Source: Prosopocoilus inquinatus (Eukaryota > Arthropoda > Insecta > Coleoptera > Lucanidae). Taken from it: a stretch of DNA of 64,000 nucleotides. Every line of letters begins with the position of its first letter. Within the stretch, counting starts at the first letter, position 1. Position numbers and translations under genes: made by a program. The notes beneath the pieces are model-generated. The model did not search any database and had not been told where the DNA came from. It saw only the letters and a list, made by a program, of their open reading frames with translations. Where the stretch lies: assembly GCA_036172665.1 (NCBI GenBank), contig CM069870.1:22790001-22854000 (forward strand), read 5' to 3'. Shown here one piece after another: positions 1 through 13,600 of this stretch.

Positions 1-798
1 GAGAGGTCATCCTGGCAGGTTGACTTCTTATCTTCGCATGCATCGCCTCCTACATTCACTTGTGAATACAAAACCCACCCCTCCCGATGGATATTAGCAT
101 ACCTTGCCTCCCGAGCACACGTTCTGAGGATCAGTTGATGCACCGACTGCGTGAGTGTCAATCACCACTTCGTCCAATAACATCATCATGTCAGACCTTT
201 CTGGATGGCTCAATGCCATCTCTTGGTCAGGAATGCAAGCAACCGAATTCCCACTCACAAAGAATGCAGAATACAGCTAATTGCTTTGCCGGTACCGTGC
301 TCTTCATCGCTGCTGCATGCACGCCGCGGCAAGAGCCCCGATACCGTACGCTGGTGCACGGTACCATTTTCTGGTTAACGCGCCGGATCGCGTCCCGGGC
401 AATATTCTGCTACCAGAATACCTCCGCATGACTCATGACTCATGACCCTCAAACCGCATTGCCAATCGTGAGAATGTACCGCCGTAACTCTTCTGCCAGA
501 ACACACCATCTCCGGTCATATACTGCAGACACCCTCTATCTCATGTCCGGCAACACACCGCGGCCACCACATATATCAACAGGCCCATCCGTGGCCCCGT
601 TTACCGACACGTTTCGTCTTCCGCGCTATCCCTCGGGAGACCGCCATCTCTGTCGTTTCTTTGCTGCCAAGACTAAACACGCCCCCATATCATATTACCA
701 AACTAATAACGTAAACAAATACGCCAGTGCTTCAGAGATATCCCGAGAATGCATAAGCTTTCTTAAATTCTAAACTTCTAAAATAAATAACAACAACA
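1..798 (+). repeat. Solo-LTR-like repeat, family A, copy 1 (cut by window start)
   Basis: This GC-richer block matches the copies at 25805-26913, 36342-37547 (opposite orientation) and 43716-44847 along its length. It lacks the outer ~300 bp because the window begins inside it. It ends in CAACAACA at 791-798, matching the ACTACAACA end of the other copies. Full copies carry short inverted TGTTG...CAACA-type termini and no coding capacity, which fits a solitary LTR of a retrotransposon. The short open frames inside (for example 87-431 and 435-773) are interrupted differently in each copy, so I do not regard them as genes. Confidence 0.6.
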
Positions 799-934
799 TG
801 CAATGTTTCCAAAGCTAACTTACTCAAAACTAACTGAAATTAGTTGCAGAACTGGAAAATTGTAATTGTTTTAAGTACATAAAAAAATGGGAAAAATTTC
901 ATAAGCTGAGTACATTGTAAAAAAAAAGTAAGAG

Positions 935-1560
935 GAAAACCTTTATTATAGGCAACTACATAAGCGGCTGTGTTCATTCAATTGCCTATAATAGCGCTTG
1001 TTGCTTTTTGAAAAAATATCATTTATTTTTTGAAACAAACCGGCGTGTTTTGAAAATTACTTATTTGTATAATTTAGGAAGGTACTTAAGTCGATAATTT
1101 TCGCTCCATTAATTTTTTGAAAATTTTAGACGTTTAGAAATTAGGAAAACAACACAATCTCAATTGTATATAAGTACAAGCTTTCGAATTCGGCAAAAAT
1201 TTTCCTTACCGCCTGTAGTACAGGCAACCATGCAAGCGAGTTCGTGGGTTCGCGTACACTAATTACACTTTCGGTTTACTGAAAAAAAATCTAATTTATT
1301 GTCACATAAACTGACGTGTTACCACAATTAATTGCAAAAACTCAATAATTTTCTCCATTAATGCTGAAAAGTGAAAATAAATAAATTGCTGATCTTTATA
1401 TCTATTCTGAAATCAGGAAAATTTTAAGCATTTAAAAACTATCAAAATTGCATATATCAGCCAGCTTTGAAAGCTTGATTATGTATATGTTCATTTGACA
1501 AAAAAAATTATCACCTGTAGTATAGGCAACTATACAAGCTGTCCGAGTTTATTGGCTTGT
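935..1560. repeat. Degenerate tandem repeat, ~270-300 bp period
   Basis: A segment containing a TATAGGCAAC-type motif followed by a variable CA(A/T)GC appears near 949, 1219 and 1521, each time preceded by an AT-rich stretch with poly-A/T runs. Spacing is about 270 and 302 bp. Similarity between units is modest, so the array looks old. The rest of 799-2187 is AT-rich and holds no gene I can recognise. Confidence 0.4.
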
Positions 1561-2187
1561 CCCTAGCTTATTACTAGACTGTAGAAGTTTAGGCACTAAA
1601 AAATTCAATTTTAGGCGCCCAAAAGAGGCTCATATATGTGCAGAATAGGCACAAAGAAAGTATAAATAGTCTCCAAAATATTTATATATCGGAATTCATT
1701 ACAATGAAAAAACAGATATTTTATTATTTATCTTAAATAGCCTTTTCGAATTGTTTACTCCGAAAGAACTGATCTTTTCCAGAAACTGGTTGAGTGAGGA
1801 ATGTATGAACTGATCGTTGTTGTTTTTTAATATTACATTAATGCAATACATTTTTAATCCATTTTGAAATTAAAGTACTTATTTGTCCGTTTCTTTAGCA
1901 TTTTTGTAAAAATTCGAAGTTGTCTGTTTAGAATCATTTAAACAATTAAATAATATACATTTTAGAAATTTGACATGGATTCCCCTATGAAATTCCCTCT
2001 ATTATACGTTCGTTTGCGTACGTTCCTTGACCTAAGAAACTTGATCTACAATGCAAACAAACGTCGCGTTGCGACCGTCGGTCAATCCACGTAAATAACC
2101 GCACCTGTGAAATGCAACCGAACAATTTTTGCCTAAAACACGCGTGTTGAATTTTGCGTAAAAACCCAAAAAGTGAAACTTACTTAT

Positions 2188-2327
2188 GGCCAGTTGCACC
2201 GAGCAGTTAAGCCGACCTTAAATTTAAGTATTGCTTATAATGTGGCCTTTAAGTTACATAATATTAATGTAACTCACATTCTAAAAGGCATTTAAAGTTC
2301 ATCTTAAATGTTTTGGTACAACTGGAC
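2188..2327. mobile_element. Small MITE-like inverted-repeat element
   Basis: The left end GGCCAGTTGCACC is mirrored by GGTACAACTGGAC at the right end. The inner flanks (CTTAAATTTAAG on the left, CATCTTAAATG on the right) continue the imperfect inverted repeat. At 140 bp with no coding capacity this is a non-autonomous DNA transposon remnant. No convincing target-site duplication is visible. Confidence 0.5.
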
Positions 2328-2599
2328 ATTATTGTCTAATTTATTGCTCTACTGGTGTATATCAGGGGTTCCCAACGGGGTCGAATCGACCCATTGGTAT
2401 CAATGAGGACTAGAAAGAGGATGATGAACCCAGAGGGCTGAGCTGGGGGCCGATGAACTTCTAAGGGTCTCTTACGGGATCGGATTTAGTTATGAATTCT
2501 TGTCTAGTACAAGCCTATCTGAATAGTTCATTAAAGAAAAGTAGAAGATTTACGAATAATTGTACGTGAATTAAACATTTTACAGGGTGTTAACTCGAC

Positions 2600-3340
2600 T
2601 AAAAGCAGAACAAGAAGAAGAATAAACAGATTATTAAAATAAAGATTAAATACAGTAAAAACGAATGAAAAGAAAAAGAAAAGTCGATCGTCGATGTAGC
2701 GAGGAAGAAAATAAAATATTGCGCTAAAACCAACGATAGGTCAAATCGATGTTAAAAAAATGACGAACTCAATCAAAAATTCAGTCTGCGAAATATAGGT
2801 AAAGAAAAAAGACCAATGGTTAAAATAATAAAAAATAAATAAATAAAATAAAGTTAAATCGTATAACAGAGAAAGAAAAGGAAAGAAGGAATTAAAATGT
2901 AAAATAAAATGAACTCCAATCTAGTAAAAGAAAATACAATAAAGCAAAAGACGATTGAATTATAGTTAAAAAAAATAAAATCGCGTCAATTAAAATTTAA
3001 ACAAAAGAGAAAACAAGAACAAAAGATGATAAATCAACGAATCGAATGAAATCGAATCAAAGAGAGAAAAGAAAACAAAGGTTGATCAATTGATTAAATT
3101 AAAAATTGAATTAAATCAAATGGAATCATTGATTGCAAATTAACAATTAATTAATTAATAATAAAAAATAAATAAAGTCAAATCGAATAACAGAGAAAGA
3201 AAACAAAATCGGCGATCAATCGACTGAATTAAAGTGTCAAATAAATGAACTCCAATTTAGTTAAAGAAAATTTAAACAAAACAAAAGGCGATCGACTGCT
3301 AGTTAAAAAAAAAACAAAGTCGGGGATGAAAGAAGAGACA
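2600..3340. repeat. A-rich, T-poor low-complexity block with CGATCG-type motifs
   Basis: The plus strand is strongly A-rich with recurring words such as AGAAAA, GATCGA, AATCGAA and GACGATTGAA. It resembles the larger A-rich satellite blocks at 45580-48190 and 49486-50530. The sentence-like recurrence of 'ACAGAGAAAGAAAA' and 'AACTCCAATTTAGT'-type words near 2870-2930 and 3190-3260 suggests a ~320-bp internal duplication. No coding potential is apparent. Confidence 0.45.
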
Positions 3341-5599
3341 TTTGCTTTTATTTCGTTTTATTTTTGTTAAAAGCGACTGGATTCAACCTTTATACCAATT
3401 TTATGCAAATTTAAACTTTATTCTGAGAATTTTTAGAAAAAAGGAACTGTATAGGCATTTTTATCTGAAATAGGCACTTACGCATAATTAGGCAAAAATA
3501 GGCATTATTAAACTTTACTATTTGAACAGTAACTACGTGAAACGTATTCATAACCGGGTCCTATCAAAGTAGTGTTTAACAAATAGAAGAGGCAAATGCC
3601 TGAACTTCCGCAGTCTGTTTATTACAAAAACAAATTTATTTATTCGTATACATACAAGCTGGCATGATATTAAAATTAATTGCTATAATTAAGTATGGTT
3701 TCTGTTATTATCAACTCTGAATTCTAGAAAAATTAATGTCTGAAAAGTCTTGGTAAATAAAACTTTCCAAGTAAATATTAATTTTCCTTTTTTCTTTACT
3801 TTTTTAAAATTTTATTTTTTCATGTCTTAAAAATATACATTATATACAAAATTAAGATACTTACATAGTTGAATAAATTATACAGTTTATAATTAGAAAT
3901 GTAAAAAATAAACAAGTAACAGTAAAGTCGTTCCGTAATATTCTACGTTGTATGACGTTTAACTGTGTCTAGACATATGTCTATATAACTGAAATACTTA
4001 TGGAAAAGTAGGAATACTTGAATAGTTTGGCAGCGAATATATTAAGAAATACCTTGTATACTACGGGTCAGGCTTAGGTACGAGGACAGACTATACGAAA
4101 AATGCGTCCGGTGTTGCCAAGTGAACCGTACTTTGAATCTCGTGTGATAATCCACACTTGGAATTGGTCGCAGCAGCAACGCTGTCGTCACTTGATCCCT
4201 ACCTCAGCTTGAACCACAGTATATCTCTTCTTTTAAAATTAAAAACTATTTCTGCTGTACGCCGACCAATGAACGGTGCGTTGTATGCGTAGAAACGTAC
4301 CTCAGAAAAAATATGTAAAAATCAAAAACAAAAAACAAAAATTCGTTTGAAATGATACTAAAGATTAATGACGATTACCAATACAAAAAAAAATGATTAC
4401 TGTAATACGTAATTACTGCAATAAAGAATACGTAATACTGGTAATACATTCATAAGTATTTAAGTGTATATTTTGTTTTCTTTTTTTAATTTTTCATGAA
4501 ATTTCTGGGAAGTTTACAATTGTTTACTCCGTAACAAATTAATTGTCCTAATTAAAAAATACTATTTTTTTATAGGTATAGTTTTGTAAATACGGACACA
4601 TTAGTTCATCATCTTCTTTTGGTAGACCATTAAGTGGATTAAAGTAAATACAACATTTAATTTGAGAGAATATATTTTAAAAATTTGCACTGTTAAAGTT
4701 AGTATAGTCGCGACCAACAAAATCGACACTGCTGCAAGGATTTTGTTTTCCATTTTATGGTGCTCTTGCCAAGAAGATTCTGAAGATTCTGAACGCGCCT
4801 CAGTGTATGTACACTTGCGGTCTTCGAAAACTGTGGTACACTTTTACAAATACAATGTTTCGGTAGTGTAAACTGATCCTAACCTGAAGTTTTTTAACGT
4901 CACTCAAATCACTCTAAATCCTGCTGTGGCTTTGTCAAATTTGATCGATGAAGGTTTGATTTACACATTACAAAATTATGAATTTCTGACAGTATTGTCA
5001 ATTCTCAGTGTACCAGTTTTCAAGGGCTGCAACTGTACTTGACATATTTTCGTGTTAATTGATGAGAACTTGTCGTTGGGTGCGTTTAAGAAACGCAACG
5101 TTTGAGAAATTTACTTCGAAGTAATTACTGTAAATCTAATGCAACCAAAAAACAGAAAAATATTTTCGGAGCAAAGTCGCCGTCAACTTGTTTTTGTTTT
5201 GCGGTGCCAAGTTAGAGTTTACATAACGACACATCTTCCATGTAACGCTATTACACTGCACGAACATGTAAATTCTTCAGGTATTTTTATATCCGATAAT
5301 AAAATAGCATTATCCCTACTGTATTTGCCTTAATTAGACTTTTCTGTCTCTCTCAATCAGCAATAAAGATGAAGATTGAATGATGAATACTATTACATCG
5401 ATGCATCGATTCTTTATACATGTTGGTAGCAGGCCATGGAAGTGTAAACACGTATGTTACATAACCTTCAACACCAAGCAGTTGTCAATTTATGAACTGT
5501 CAAAAAACTAAAAATAAAATAAATTGCTGTAATAATCTGGGGCAAGTCAAACGTTTTCTCTTCCATGGTCAGTCAACCTTTATCAAAAACTTATTTGGA
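3341..5599. other. AT-rich intergenic DNA, no gene recognised
   Basis: I find no convincing coding frame, RNA gene or element boundary here. Two short open frames (4662-4871 and 5139-5333) have compositions typical of chance translation of AT-rich DNA. A GC-richer patch near 4080-4290 shows no recognisable domain. Confidence 0.5.
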
Positions 5600-5737
5600 T
5601 ATTTGGTATGTACAACGACGCTCATCTTAAATAATACCGTTTGACAGTTTCGTATCCCTTACGCTGAATGTTCTTAAAGGTGTGGTTCCCATGCAGAAGT
5701 ATCATTTAAGTTGAGCGTCGTAGTACATGGTACACAC
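5600..5737. mobile_element. Inverted-repeat (MITE-like) element
   Basis: GTACAACGACGCTCATCTTA on the left (from 5610) is mirrored by TTAAGTTGAGCGTCGTAGTAC on the right (to about 5727). The matching extends outward through ATTTGGTATG and CATGGTACACACAAAT. The element is non-coding and lies downstream of the 3' end of the PP2A-A-like gene. Confidence 0.5.
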
Positions 5738-5944
5738 AAATTTTTGATCAATAGCAACTGTCATTGATGTGTTCGTAAGTCATTAATAAGAACGTGTTGT
5801 CAACCAAACTAAATTAGTTAGCATATCCGAAATAAAATCTCTTGACAGATTCTATTTTAAAATTTTTTTGTTCTTCACAGGGAGACCTACACATATTTGT
5901 CAATTTCTCGACTCGCCCAGTATAGCATGCACAATTTAAATTAC

Positions 5945-5950
5945 TTTATT
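5945..5950 (-). promoter_or_regulatory. AATAAA overlapping the stop codon of the PP2A-A-like gene
   Basis: On the minus strand the end of the reading frame is TAT TAA TAA AG, so a perfect AATAAA hexamer starts inside the stop codon. No other AATAAA is seen on this strand in the following ~200 bases. If used, it would give a 3' UTR of only about 10-30 bases; whether it is used cannot be told from sequence. Confidence 0.35.
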
Positions 5951-7609
5951 AATATTCCATAAAATTCGTTTCACTTTCACTTTCATTCTTTGTAATACTA
6001 ACAGGTGTACTATCACAGTCGGCAATATCTTCAGGTTTAGTTCGTTCTTCTTCTTGTTTCGTAATTTGTTCTTCGTCTGGGGGCGCCGAACTATCTATAT
6101 TGCTAAAGATAATCTGCTCTATATTCGACAGTTCTTCCTTGCTGAAAATGATCGTTTCGCCATCTAGGGAATTATCACCGCTGTCACCACAAGAACCGAC
6201 GGCGACGGCGACGTTTTGTTTCTCAACGGGACTCTCCTCGCTCTTGATGTGCTGCCGCAGCTTCATTTCCATGCTGGCCCTCAAGCTTTCGGCGTCTTCT
6301 TTGGAAAGCCTCTGCAACATCTCCACCATGTGATCCGCGCTTAATTCCTCGAACAGCGAGCTATTGAATTTCCTGATGGTCTTCAAGCTGTTGACGGCCC
6401 TCAGGCAAACGTTGACGACTTTGTCCTGCGCCATCTTGCGAATCGTAGGAAGAAACTCGACTATGCAAAAATAAAGGAGGCCTTCCAAGTAACTTTCTTC
6501 TTCACCTTGGTTTTCTATTTCGTAACTGTTCACCGTCAGGATGTCGAAATCGCCGGTCTTCGTGAATTCCTCGATCGTATCTTCAGCGTACGTTTTGACA
6601 TCGTCGTGAAAATACTCGTCGTCTTCAGAGCAGTTCAAAACGAATCTGACCCACTCGTCCTGCAATCGTTCTTGCAGGAAATTATTTAAGACCGAAATCT
6701 TATACAAAATTTGGATTGCGTTTGCGTTCGTGGCGGTGATGTTTCTTAAATATTCGACTTCTGACAAGTGATTTTCTGTTGGCTTGAACGTCTGCAAGGT
6801 CGGTTTGATGAGTTCATCGATGCCAAACAGGCACATCATCCTAAATAAATAGTAAGTGTGGTCGTGGAACTCGATGAACGTCGGTATGATCGATTCCTTG
6901 GCCCAGGCAACCCCGAAATTCTTCATCAACACGGGCAAGATCAAGGGGGCGACTTTCCTAACGCCATAGACCGCATCGTTCAAGAGTTTCACGTAGAGTG
7001 GCTTTAAATGTTCGTTAAAGTACTCTTTTTTTGAGTGATTTGCGATGTGGCTGAGAGTAACAATTAAGTTTCGCCTGATCCTCCAATAGGTGGCTGTGGT
7101 GTCGACCATTTCCGAGATTAGCTGCCGCACTTTGTCCGTAAGGCAATTAATGTCGACTATGCAGATGATGTTGTTCAAGTTGGCGATGATGTTCTCTTTG
7201 ACTTTCGGCGAACCGTTTTCAAGAGATGAGGTGATCAAGGGCAAAAGAAACTCCTTGGTGTTCGTTTCCCCGAGCAAGGAGCTCAACGAGGTGATCACCG
7301 AATACAATCCATCCTGGACGTCCTCCGCCACGTCCTGATCCAACTCCTTGATGAGCGAGAACATTTCGCTTTTTATGACGGGGTCGAGGTCTTTGGGTTC
7401 TTCGCTTTGGGCGTAGTAGGTTTTTTGGAGTAGCTCGCAGAAGTTGACGATCTTTCTGGCTGATATTTCTCTGATGTTGGCCTCCGTATCGTGAACTAAG
7501 TTTTTGTACAGGGGGACTATGCTCTTGCGCGTTATTGACGGCCCAACTGCCATTTGGATGTTGTTGATTTCGTTGGCGAATTGGTAACGGACTCGCCAGG
7601 ATTTATCAG
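5949..7609 (-). CDS. PP2A-A-like gene, exon 5 (residues 253-805 and stop)
   Basis: A 61-bp intron ends TTTCCAG|CT, after which ADKSWRVRYQFANEI continues the family motif. This single long exon holds all of HEAT repeats 7-15. Canonical features are recognisable up to FGVAWAKESIIP and YYLFRMMCLFGI (HEAT 12-13). An added segment of about 100 residues, a HEAT 14-like repeat and a 97-residue acidic, Ser/Glu-rich tail (ending NFMEY) then follow. The absence of introns in the remodelled part contrasts with the first half. Confidence 0.9.
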
Positions 7610-10600
7610 CTGGAAATCATGCCAACTTCAACTGAACTATCCTTTTGAAAATTGTTTCGCTTCCACTTACCAGATATGTTCTTGATGGTATCTATCATGT
7701 AGTCTTCTATTTCCTGGGTGTTGAGCCGGGCTGCGATTGCTATGGCAATGTATACGTTCAGTAATCTCACAGAGTCCTAAAATCGGTTAATTTAAACAAA
7801 ACATATATATTGTTTTGTGCGTTAAATTATGCTAAATATGAAACTATTTACGGGATGGTCTAAATACAGTTTGAAGAAGAGCAAATGTACTGGAATGTTA
7901 TAATAGCGTATGGATCTAACGAAGCCTCAAAAAAAAGAAGAAAAAGACAAAATTTGCGTGGATTTAGGAAATCTAATTGACGGTACTGAAGGAGGAAGTA
8001 TAGTTATGGAGATCTGAATCGAAGAATTGGAAATTAAAACAGACGGATAGAAGAATACATGGGAACAAAAGCAGAAAGTAAGCGGAATACTAACGGAAAC
8101 AGAATTAGGGAATTATGCAGCGAGCAACAACTAAGAGCAAATTCACAAGATATAATAATAAGGGACCATTTTTAGTAAACAAACAGTTATGGAATAAGAT
8201 TAAAGAAAGGGTGTACAGAGGCTATGAAATTGGGAGCGACCACTACCTACTCAAAGCCAAAATATTTATAAAACAAAACACTAATTCTAAAGAGAAGAAA
8301 AGAAAAAAGAAAAAGAAAATAGAAAGCTGCAAGTTGAAAGATGAGAAAACAAGTTAAATATATCAGAGAAAGAGAGGGTCCAACAGACTGGGAAAATTAT
8401 AAAAAAGTAAGAGTAACGGAAGATAATAGTAAAAGAATAGAATGGTGGAACAAAGAAATACAGAAGCAAATACCTAAACACAAAAGAATGAAAAGAAAAC
8501 GAAAAAAGGAACGGGGTTACTCACGAAATAAAAACACCAAAAAGATCGCCTGCAAGAGGTTTAGAAACAAACTAAAATAATCGTAGCAAGAGAATCAGAA
8601 ATAGTTCTTCAATATATTAAAGAATCTGAAGAATAAGAAAAGTATCATACCTTTCATGAAATAAAGAATAAAAATGGCACAGTATTAAAGGAGAACAGAG
8701 ACGTCATGGGCAGGAGAGAGCAGCAGTACTTCTAAGAAGAAACTGAAGATGAAGCAGAGCAAGAAGATAGAGCAAACACAACAGAGATACTGGCCGTTCT
8801 GGAGATCAACGTTGAAGAGGGAGAAGAAGCTACCCAGAAACAAAAAAAAGGGAAAACCACCAGACCTAGAATCGACGAAAATAGAAATTCAAGGAAGCTC
8901 TGAAAATATTAATTAAAATTATCCCTTGGGTTACAATTAAATCAAACCACGAAAATATAACTAAACTATTTAATTTGTATTAGGATTGCATTTTAATGTA
9001 CCTAATCAGTGTGGAATGTAAAAAAATAAAATTCTGCTTATTATCAAGACGTAATAGTGATAAATCTCGAAGCTTAAAAATGGAAAACATACCTGTTCAT
9101 CGTCTGCTAGTTGAATGAATTCCGCTACGAATTCGTCCTTCAAGTATTGAATTTCGACCACCTTTACAAACTCGCTCATCTTACCAATGGCCGCCCTCCT
9201 GACCGCCGGTGATTCGTCTCCGAGGAGGCGAAAGAAGAGGTTTCGCAATTCGGCCTTTTCGTCCTCGCTTACTTTTGGATAGCAAATCTTAAAGCAAAAG
9301 ACTCTCATTTAATTAGTTATCATAAAATTATTGCACAAATCACAAAACCAGCAATGGATTCATTTAAATTTTTACAGTAAAATTACATAACCTCTGTGGA
9401 ACAGAAAACAATTTCCATTTCGAACATTTTCCTATTATTTTATACAGGGTGATTCATAACTCGTATGTTTATTTTACTCGGTTAGTTTATTTTAATAGGA
9501 CGTTGATTAAGCTTTACAATGATATACGGTTCAGTATGAGTTACACAACAAGCCTACACACAGTAAGATGTCAAAATCGTAGATTCATAAATCAGTATTT
9601 ATTCCATCTTCCAATGGAATATTTTGTCTATAATTTAGTTGATTTTAATTAAGGAATCTTTATTGAGACTGTTTGTACTTTTTAGTCTGTTAAGAATTTA
9701 CATTTATTTATCTATAACATAGGAAACGGTACGTGTACTTTTATTTAATACCACCCTAGCTCCAAGCTTTCTGGTTTGTGGCAGAGTTGTAATGGCTGGT
9801 AATTATGATCATAACTATGACTGCGACCGACTTACTACATGTTTACCTTCCTTGCGTTACAAACCAGGGAAATGCAAAAACACCAGTTCGAAGCAAATTC
9901 CACGGAACAATAACCGACAGATGAAAATTCCATCTCTCACATAGAACATGCACTGACAGCAGTGTTGCCAGACGATCAAAATTTAAATCACCAAATTGGT
10001 TGACAAAAAGTCACCAGTTACCAACTGAAAATCACCACTTTACTTTTTTTTTGCACCAATTTGTCGTTCATTAAAATTTTTGACGTTATTATATTGACGC
10101 TTGAAAATTGTTTTATTGTATTTAGGTTCAAAATGATTAAAAAATAAAATAAAAACTTCAAATACTTTTCCTAATTCGCTTCAGGCGAATCTACGGTCGG
10201 AAGCAAAAATCGACGGTATAGACAATTACAGTTTCCTGTATATTATTTAAATGCGACTGATCTCACAGAATTTGCAAAAGTTGTGAACTTATCAAATCTG
10301 AAAGCTTGGATTTTTTTTTTGAAAATCGTGTTCAAAAAAAATACAGGAAACTGTAGTTTAAAAAAATTACAGAAAACTGTAATTGCCTTCTAGGAGTACT
10401 TTTTTGCTTTCGGTTGGAAAATGTCGTGCGTGTTTAAATTTTCTAATTCCAACACAACTAAAAACATTTAAATTTGTACAAAAGAGTTTACAGTTTACGA
10501 AGAAAAAGCGCTTTCTTTCACTGTTGGCAGATAGTCGATATTCGATATCCTAAAAAGAAGACGGGCCGGATTCTGATCTTAAAACAACGGGCCGTATTCT

Positions 10601-13600
10601 CATCTTATCACTAAAGTCGTCTCTAACTAAAGCAGTTGTTAAAATAAACATAAACGGTGTAGCTTTATGCGATTTTTATGAGTAAGAGAGTGAGAGAGAA
10701 TTTAATTATGTCGTTGTTAAGTTAAGGACGATGAGGCGAGAATACGGTCCAACGTCTCAATTTTTAACATTGAAACTTAAAATCATTTTAATGTTATAAA
10801 TTTCTTCTTATTATTTATGTCTTATGAAAAAGCACCAGAAAATCCCGATTTTTTTTTAATAATCACCAGGTAATTAACGAATAACAAAAATCTCCAGATC
10901 TGGTGATAAATTACCACCTCTGGCAACACTGACTGGCAGTGGGGATCGAATCCTCGCCTGAAGATACCCCCCCACCCCTCCAAATGTCAGTTCCGTTGCC
11001 TGCGAAACTAATGCTTAACTCCTAAAGTTTTAATTTTAATTTTATCGACAGTACCTGATTATTTTAAATAAGATAACACCCAACAACAATAACAATACAC
11101 ATAAAGGTATCAATAAGATACCAATAAAAATAACAGTAACAACATAAATAACTATAACAGTTGATTTAAATGTGAATCAATCTCCTTGTGATAGAAAACG
11201 ATGTGAAGAGCACCACGGTTATCATTTTGAAAATTTTCTATGTTGTTATTAATGTCAAATCAATTGTTATTATTATTATTATGGTTATAATTTTACAGTT
11301 ATTTTAATTGGTATTGTTATTGTCGTTTGATGCATTCCTTAGCGTTACTTAATCTTACTTAAAATAATGGGGCAGTGTTGGTAAAATAAAAATTAAGTAT
11401 GCATATCGTCTGTGAGGTCATAAATCAAATGAGTGTTTTTTCTAATAGACTAGAAACTAGAAATAGAATCAATACAGATTTTCTAAATAAAATCAACGGT
11501 ATTATAGACAAAATATTCTATTGGAAGATGGAATATTGCTGTTTTATGAATTTACAAATTTGACATCTTTCTGTGTGTAGGCTTGTTGTGTAACACATAA
11601 TGAACCGTATATTACTGTAAAGCTGAATCAAAGACCTATTAAATTCAGTTATAAAATATAGGGCGTTCCATTTAAACTAACCGAGTAAAGTAAACATCGG
11701 AGTTATGAATCACCCTGTGTAAAATAATAGGAATAAGTTCGAGATGGAAATTGTTTTCTGTTCCACAGAAGTTATGTAATGTTAGTGTAAAATTTAAATG
11801 CCGAATTTTAATAAACACCTAATCTGTAAATCATCAAATAATAGCATTTAGCATTTTTTACATTTAAATGTCAATATCTCAATAACAATTAGGTTTAGGT
11901 GCATAATATCCTTATAATAAATTTATCTACTCTTAAAGGCGAATCGAAATAAACCATAATATACAGTATGTTCCATTTAAAAAAGCATAACTTTGGTCTG
12001 GCACAGCCACACGGAACACTCTGTATAATTTTAACTAATTTTAAGTCATGCATCTGTACCACAGGTGAGTAATAGCGAAAATTAATATAGGCGCTATCCA
12101 CCGATTACGCACTATTGACCCACCCTGTATGTATATTTTAATGTGTGTGTATATTTTAATGTGTTCATATTATACATTTTTTTTTAATTGTACAAATTCC
12201 AATGTTCTACACCGCTGATAATCAGAATAAAGGTATACTACTATTACCGTTTACTTACCGCAGCCTAAAAGTCATGTGGTCATGTTTTACATGTGTGATT
12301 CAGGTATAAAAAGCTGTAACACGCTGCTTAGGCGTTTTTGTTTTGTTCCGAGATACCTGCGCCCTGGACTTTTAATGCATTGGCAATTCGTTAATCGAAT
12401 AGAAGTTACCGTACGCGAATGCATGAATTTTAGTAAGCTTTATTCTGTTTATCTATAATAAATTCGCTTAATTGCAAATTAAAACAGAGTGAGTGATTAT
12501 AATAACTGCGTGTAGAGGTAAGTGAATTTTGAAATCCTTTAATTTTCTTGCGTTTGTGCGAAATACAATGAATAAAAAAAATGCGATTTCCATACTTATT
12601 TTGTCCTGGAATGTGTATTCGACTGTCAGGTGTTCCAAACTTCTGAAAAAGTCCAAAAATACCTTTTTAAATTCTTTTTATTAAGAAAATGTCTTAACAA
12701 GGGCTGTGTAGGTTTTTATTCCGCGTAATTTAATATTATTTTCAGAGCTCCGTAAAAGTTCCTTAACTTTTTTGCTATTCCAGGTATAGACTCGAATTTT
12801 TTTTATGTTATAGGAGCGCTTCTATTGCACATTTTAAAAATATTTTCATAAATCAAGTTGATGCTTGTCCGATGAAAATTGCAAGTAAAAAGTTTTTAGT
12901 CTTAAACAATCTTAAACGAAGGAAAGGCACTCAACGTTTCACTCTTGATAGTGAAAAGGCATTCAACGTTTCACTATCGATAGTGAATCGTTGAGTGCAT
13001 TTCCTTTTATAATTTTGTGCGGTTTAATATTAAAAACCTTTTACCTGCAAGAATATTTTCGTTTGTATACAGGGTGTCTAAGCATTACCCTTCCCCTCCC
13101 GCTCAATAACAATTTAAATGCATCGGCGCAGCGAAAGGAGTGAGTAAGTAGTACATTCGATCCAAAAAGTTTGCCGAAGTGGGCCGAATTCTTTTCCCTG
13201 CTCATAAGCTGATGTTTTAACAAATTACCAACATTTAGGAAAGGCTGTTGGAAGAGTCTCTGCTGGATTGAAAAAGAGTTCTTCAAATCGACTTTGAGTT
13301 TTTAATGAAAGAAGACTTGGCGAGAAAGGAAATTCTTCCTAAACTCATTGACGTTTTGACGCATGACAGTTGTCAAACGGTTGTAATGTTGTGCTAAAAA
13401 TCTAAAGTGATATTTCGCATTGATCTAATTCAAGGCCAACTTCACAATGATATAAAAAATTCAAAGGTTAGCTACTTGATGAACTTTTCAATATTAATTA
13501 AACACCCTGACAATATACTTGTTCAACAACTCATTTTATATAAACAGCCGAAAGATTGAAAACTATTTAAATGAAATGAATACATTAAATATACATGGTG

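Noticed and set aside
6100..7338. Plus-strand frames opposite exon 5 of the PP2A-A-like gene
   Set aside because: Antisense shadows of a strongly supported coding exon.
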